Positions 60,115-64,000 of a DNA stretch of 64,000 bases are shown piece by piece. Location of the stretch: positions 124,001-188,000 of the forward strand of contig MCGO01000015.1 in NCBI GenBank assembly GCA_002104985.1, written 5' to 3'. Under the pieces are notes generated by a model. That model saw nothing but the letters and a program-made list of their open reading frames with translations. It was not told the DNA's origin and did not search any database. Numbering within the stretch: the stretch's first letter is position 1; each line of letters begins with the position of its first letter. The stretch comes from Rhizoclosmatium globosum. Taxonomy: Eukaryota; Chytridiomycota; Chytridiomycetes; Chytridiales; Chytriomycetaceae. Made by a program: the position numbers and the translations under genes.

Positions 60115-61736
60115 ATGTCAGCAACCAGAAAACACACCGCTCCTCCGGCACGCAGCACGCCGAGTCCAACACGCCGCAGCCCTTGGACGCCACGTGACAC
60201 GGTCTCGACTGAATCCGCTGCGACGCACCTCTGGCGCACCGGGACTTGATCTCACAAGTTCATCGTCATCGAGTGAGTCATCGAGTGAGTCATCGGCCTC
60301 GGCCTCGTCGCCACGTTCCTTTTCTCTTCGGCGCAGATCTCGATCGTTGACTACTCGGCCGCGACCATAAACCACGTTCTCGTCTCGCCCGCGAACCTCG
60401 AATTCGAACTCCGACGCGATCGTCCGCCGAATTCGACGCGCTGGATCAATGTCGCCGGTCTCTGTCCCGCGCCATGAAAACGCTGCAGGAATCCTTCAAA
60501 CTGCATCCACTTGCTGTCGAAGATGTCTTTCACCTGCCCCAAAGGATCAAGGCCGATCACTTCGACAACCAACTCTATGTTTCAATGCTGCTTCCAATCT
60601 TTCGCTTTCCTAATCAACCCGGCTTGAATGTCGATGGTCTTCCGAATTTATTCAATGGCCATCACAGCAAGTTGCATACAACTACTGATCTGAAACCATC
60701 CGAATTGAAGGAATTAATCCGGCCGGACGTGTTTCTGGAGGAGTGCTCTTTCTTTCTAGTGAACGACAATGTGGTAAGCATCAAAACTGAGCTGATTGTG
60801 GAATGATTGGACCTTGTGATCATAATTAAAAGCGTTGTTAATTACAGGTGCTTTCAATATTCCAGAATTCTGGCCGACAAATATCAGATCGTGTCATGGA
60901 AGTTCTTTTTGGTGCTCCACCCCCTTCATCTCACCTCATACCAGTCGGAAGCACTCAGATTTCGCTCAGCTTTCTTCAACGCTTCCACTTGCGGAATTTG
61001 TCAATTCATTGCAACAATCAGCTCAAAATTCGCGTCTAACCATTCTCCGCAAATCGAATGATCCTCTTTACTCCTCCATGCACTCATGGATGTTGTCGTG
61101 GACCATTTCTTTGACCTCACCGAATTCTATGACGACCAAATCTCTCACATTCATGATTGTATTTTAGATTTCCCAAAACTGGACTATACCAAGAGTTGGG
61201 TGCTTCTGATTTTCCGACCAATTCCACATTAACTTTAATAAATTTAGCGCTGCATTTGATGCACAAGGAAGTCACAATGCTCAGACGTAAACTCAGCCCA
61301 CAGAAAAGCTACTGACGGCTCTCAAAGATACATCTTCGACAACTGAATTCATTTCCAATGTTTCAAAGACGTATTTTAACGATATCCATGATCATGCCTC
61401 ACAGTCTTGAAGAGCTTTTGGCCTTAGAACAAACAACTACAGCATTGATGGATCTCACATTCAATATGATTTCGCATCAAACAAACGAAAATATGAAGCT
61501 TCTTAGTGTTGTTAGCTTTGTGTTCCTTCCAATAACATTTGTCGCTGGAGTCTTTGGGTGAGAATGATGGACATTTGCAGAAAAGTAATAATTCCTTTAC
61601 TTTGCAGAATGAACTTTGAAGTCTTCCCTGAAATTCACTTCAAAATGGGTGTGCTGTATTTCTGGATTCTCACAATCATGTCGCAGTGATAAGTATAGCC
61701 TGGTCTTGGCGACTTGGGCTCTTTCGGAGGAATTAA
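60115..61736 (+). CDS. CorA/Alr-type magnesium transporter
   Basis: A Ser/Arg-rich disordered N-terminus (MSATRKHTAPPARS; Ser/Glu repeats near 60260-60300) precedes the CorA cytosolic funnel: FKLHPLAVEDVFHLPQRIKA (60494 on), MDVVVDHFFDLTEFYDDQI (about 61084) and SLEELLALEQTTTALMDLTF. Next comes membrane helix 1 with VSFVFLPITFVAGVFG and the pore signature GMN, rebuilt across a 45-nt intron (61560-61607). Helix 2 is VLYFWILTIM; one missing G near 61683 hides the rest (VISIAWSWRLGLF, stop at 61736). A further gap lies at CC 60472-60473, and the middle (60,780-61,300) changes frame several times, so exons there are approximate. It imports Mg2+ across the plasma membrane. Confidence 0.7.
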
Positions 61737-61855
61737 ACAATGTGATTACAAAATAAAGGGGTTATAATTATCTGGGAAATCGTCCTTTCGTCCCCTCGAA
61801 CGAAAGGGATGAACGAAGTGCCCACCAATTGGCCTCGTGAGCGAACAGTACCTGC

Positions 61856-62680
61856 ATGGATTCCAAGTGCTCCTATGAACGTGTTACTGTAAATGACCCC
61901 AGTGTGAAACCAAACAGGTTGATGGACCGGTTGAAACAAATATTTGAGTCAAGGACCAAGTTGTGTAAGTTTCGCATAATCAAAAAGCCAGCAGCTGGAT
62001 CCAATGGCATACAAGCTTTGAATATCATTAAACCAAATGGCGAGGGTCGCAGTAATTACAATGTCCAACACGATAAGTCAGATGATCTGAATCTTGATTC
62101 CCAGCAAGAATTCAGTATCTGATCGATGGAAAGATCTCACATTTTCAATCAAGTATGTTTTCCTTCTTGATAAACATAACAATGACGCCTTTTAGTTCTT
62201 TCCATGCCGAGCTTAACTCAGAGTCCTCAATCAAAGATCACGAGCCTGAAGATAAAAGGATTCTTGCAGGCGCAGTACTTGTCAGCCATGTCGCCACAGT
62301 AACTCCGTTATACCGAAAAATCCATCTTGTTGCAAGCAACCCAACCTCCGCATTCCCGTTTTGCCCTTCTCTCAACTTACTGCGAAATCATGGATACACT
62401 CACAAGTCTTCTTGAATCTCACCCTGACACAATCACAAGCAAATGTAAGCCTGTCAAGGCTTTCTCTGTATCGCAAGAATATATGACGTTTCTCCTTGAA
62501 CTATTGGATACACCTGTGGCTGCCGACGAAAATATATGGTGCCTGATAACTCTCCGACTTCGAGTGTGGCAAGTTTCAATACTTGTAGTGAGAGTCTGAA
62601 GACGTTTGTGCTTGGTTCGCCAGCGTTGCTGTTTCGGAATGAATCGACGCTCTTGCATTCTGTAAGCGAATTGGAGTAAC
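61856..62680 (+). CDS. hypothetical protein, uncertain frame
   Basis: Begins MDSKCSYERVTVNDPSVKPN and continues over two frame changes to a C-terminal part, TLTSLLESHPDTITSKCKPV then PVAADENI and VPDNSPTSSVASFNTC, with a stop at 62680. Each piece has protein-like composition and the same orientation as its neighbours, but no domain is recognised and the exon joins could not be verified. It may be a real small gene with assembly gaps, or two short ones. Confidence 0.3.
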
Positions 62681-62770
62681 ACACGCCATTACTTTCTTTG
62701 CTTGTATGCTATTTATCATAATAATCATTCTTTTGCTGACGCTTTTTGATATTAACTTTCCCACAAACAC

Positions 62771-64000
62771 ATGGCTCCACTATCACACATCAAAGTTATA
62801 GAGTTTGCTGGTCTGGCGCCTGTTCCATTTGCGGGAATGATGTTGGCCGATTGGGGAGCAAATGTGATTCGCATCGATCGAGTTGGTGGCGGAGGCATTG
62901 ATGTTCTTTCAAGGTGCTAGTGCCACTTAACGCATCATGTGGCTTACTTTTCTTCATGCAGAGGAAAGAAATCAATCGCAATCAATTTGCGAAGTCCTCA
63001 GGGAGTTCAGTTGGCGTTACGGCTCATTCGTGATGCTGACGTCGTTCTTGACCCTTTTCGACCGGTAAAAGCAATCAGCACTAACCGCTTCGTATAAGAA
63101 GCTCATAAAAGCTGAATAGGGAGTTCTCGAATCTTGAAACTCGGGCCTGACGAAATATTTGCAATTAATCCGCGTTGTATTGTGGCGCGCTTGACTGGAT
63201 ATGGCCAAACAGGAGCGTATTCGAAATTAGCAGGTCATGATATCAACTATATAGCTGTTGCTGGAGCGTTGGCTGGACTAGGACGGGCGGGAGAGGTTCG
63301 CATTGCTCATGTCTTCAAAGTTTAAGTATCGTTCAATAGAATCCAACGCCTCCAGCCAATATTCTGGGTGATTTCGCTGGTGGTGGGATGTTTTGCGTCG
63401 TTGGAATCCTAATGGCCTTGTTGGAACGCGAGAAGTCGGGAAAGGGGCAAGTCGTGGACGCAGCGATGGTATATGTTAATGATTGCTAAACGATGCCGTA
63501 ATCATCAACCGTCTCAGATTGATGGCGCAGCTTATTTGTCAACATTTGAAGTGAAGATGAAGCAGGCTGGATTGTGGAATGCACCAAGAGGACAGAATAT
63601 GCTGGACTCAGGAGCTCCCTTTTATGATACGTACAAAACAAAAGATGGAAAATACGTTTCGGTGTAGGTCCAATATCATCGTATTTTCAAACAGTTCTCA
63701 CTCATCAAATTAATAGAGGCGCGATTGAGCCCCAGTTTTACAAACTGCTGCTGAGAGGACTCAATTTACCAGTCGAAGAATATGCATCAAAGCAGCTCGA
63801 CACTGACGAATGGGGCTCGACAAAGCAACTATTCTCGGATATATTCCAATCAAAAACACGAAAGGAGTGGGAGACTATTTTTGAAGGAACTGATGCATGC
63901 GTTGCTCCTGTGTTGGAATGGGATGAAGTTTTGGAGTCGAGGCACTTCAAGGACCGTTGCGGAGAAGGATTCAAGTTTGACGATTGGAATCCTGCTGTTG
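62771..64000 (+). CDS. CaiB/BaiF CoA-transferase family III, AMACR-like, 3' partial
   Basis: [20 protein letters not shown] starts a family III CoA-transferase fold; exon 1 is 62771-62913. Landmarks of alpha-methylacyl-CoA racemase are present: [51 protein letters not shown] (catalytic His), [11 protein letters not shown] (catalytic Asp) and [23 protein letters not shown] converts (R)- to (S)-2-methylacyl-CoA so that branched fatty acids can be beta-oxidised. A base is missing near 63135 (TCTTGAAA, expected TCTTTGAAA). The coding region runs off the right edge. Another family III transferase activity cannot be excluded. Confidence 0.8.

Noticed and set aside
60260..60305. GAGTGAGTCATC tandem repeat as a regulatory repeat
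   Set aside because: It encodes the Ser/Glu repeat of the CorA N-terminus.
1..64000. CRISPR arrays, tRNA and rRNA genes
   Set aside because: No regularly spaced repeats and no cloverleaf-like sequence with a proper T-loop were found by eye; a tRNAscan run would be decisive.

Overview
The window looks like nuclear DNA of an early-diverging, zoosporic fungus, probably a chytrid (Chytridiomycota); this is an inference. Genes are packed tightly on both strands and split by very short GT-AG introns (about 42-62 nt, a few near 150). The gene set fits: meiotic DMC1, CDK7-type kinase, TAF12, Kre9-like cell-wall proteins, a chitin-binding (CBM18) oxidase, rhodopsin-like seven-helix receptors and a PTEN-formin. 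No rRNA, tRNA, CRISPR array or bacterial operon was seen.

Layout. 1-1.8 kb: 3' part of a class-3 lipase (+). 1.9-4.0 kb: GPI-type Kre9/KNH-like wall protein (-). 4.4-6.8 kb: two tandem seven-transmembrane receptors (+). 7.0-8.3 kb: DMC1 (+). 8.6-9.0 kb: small secreted protein (-). 9.4-11.0 kb: unknown Ser/Glu-rich protein (+). 11.5-12.1 kb: MYND-finger gene (-), divergent from a 924-residue AT-hook, Clr2-like chromatin protein (12.2-15.3 kb, +). 15.4-18.8 kb: 3-beta-HSD-type sterol dehydrogenase and a mitochondrial-looking alpha/beta hydrolase (both -). 18.9-24.2 kb: large TIR-NACHT-ankyrin NLR (-). 24.3-25.6 kb: CDK7-like kinase (-), divergent from TAF12 (25.65-28.2 kb, +). 28.3-30.3 kb: BBE-like FAD oxidase with CBM18 (+). 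30.4-34.9 kb: a second TIR-NACHT-ankyrin NLR (+). 34.9-48.7 kb: AT-rich, gene-poor stretch with degenerate transposases (Harbinger-type, a DDE element split in two, and a DUF7869-type element lying between its halves). 48.7-64 kb: UNC93-like MFS protein, zinc alcohol dehydrogenase, PTEN-C2-FH2 formin, OsmC-like protein, Lnt-like carbon-nitrogen hydrolase, SCPx-type thiolase, CorA-type Mg transporter and a CaiB/AMACR-type CoA enzyme running off the edge.

The most interesting content is the pair of paralogous STAND immune-receptor-like proteins around the CDK7-TAF12-oxidase block. Both have an unrecognised N-terminal region with ubiquitin-like strand pattern, a TIR domain that keeps the glutamate position used by TIR NADases, a complete NACHT ATPase and a long ankyrin array. 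One begins with an N-myristoylation-like signal; the other ends in a CaaX box, so they may attach to membranes by opposite ends. They share intron positions, so they are duplicates. A fungal TIR-NLR with lipid anchors is a good candidate for an undescribed self/non-self or anti-parasite sensing system.

Quality note: many otherwise normal genes at 0-1.5, 11.8, 43 and 51-63 kb need one extra base, nearly always in a short G/C run, to stay in frame. This looks like homopolymer undercalling in a long-read assembly rather than real gene decay. The 4-11 kb and 12-34 kb gene models, including both NLRs, are clean.
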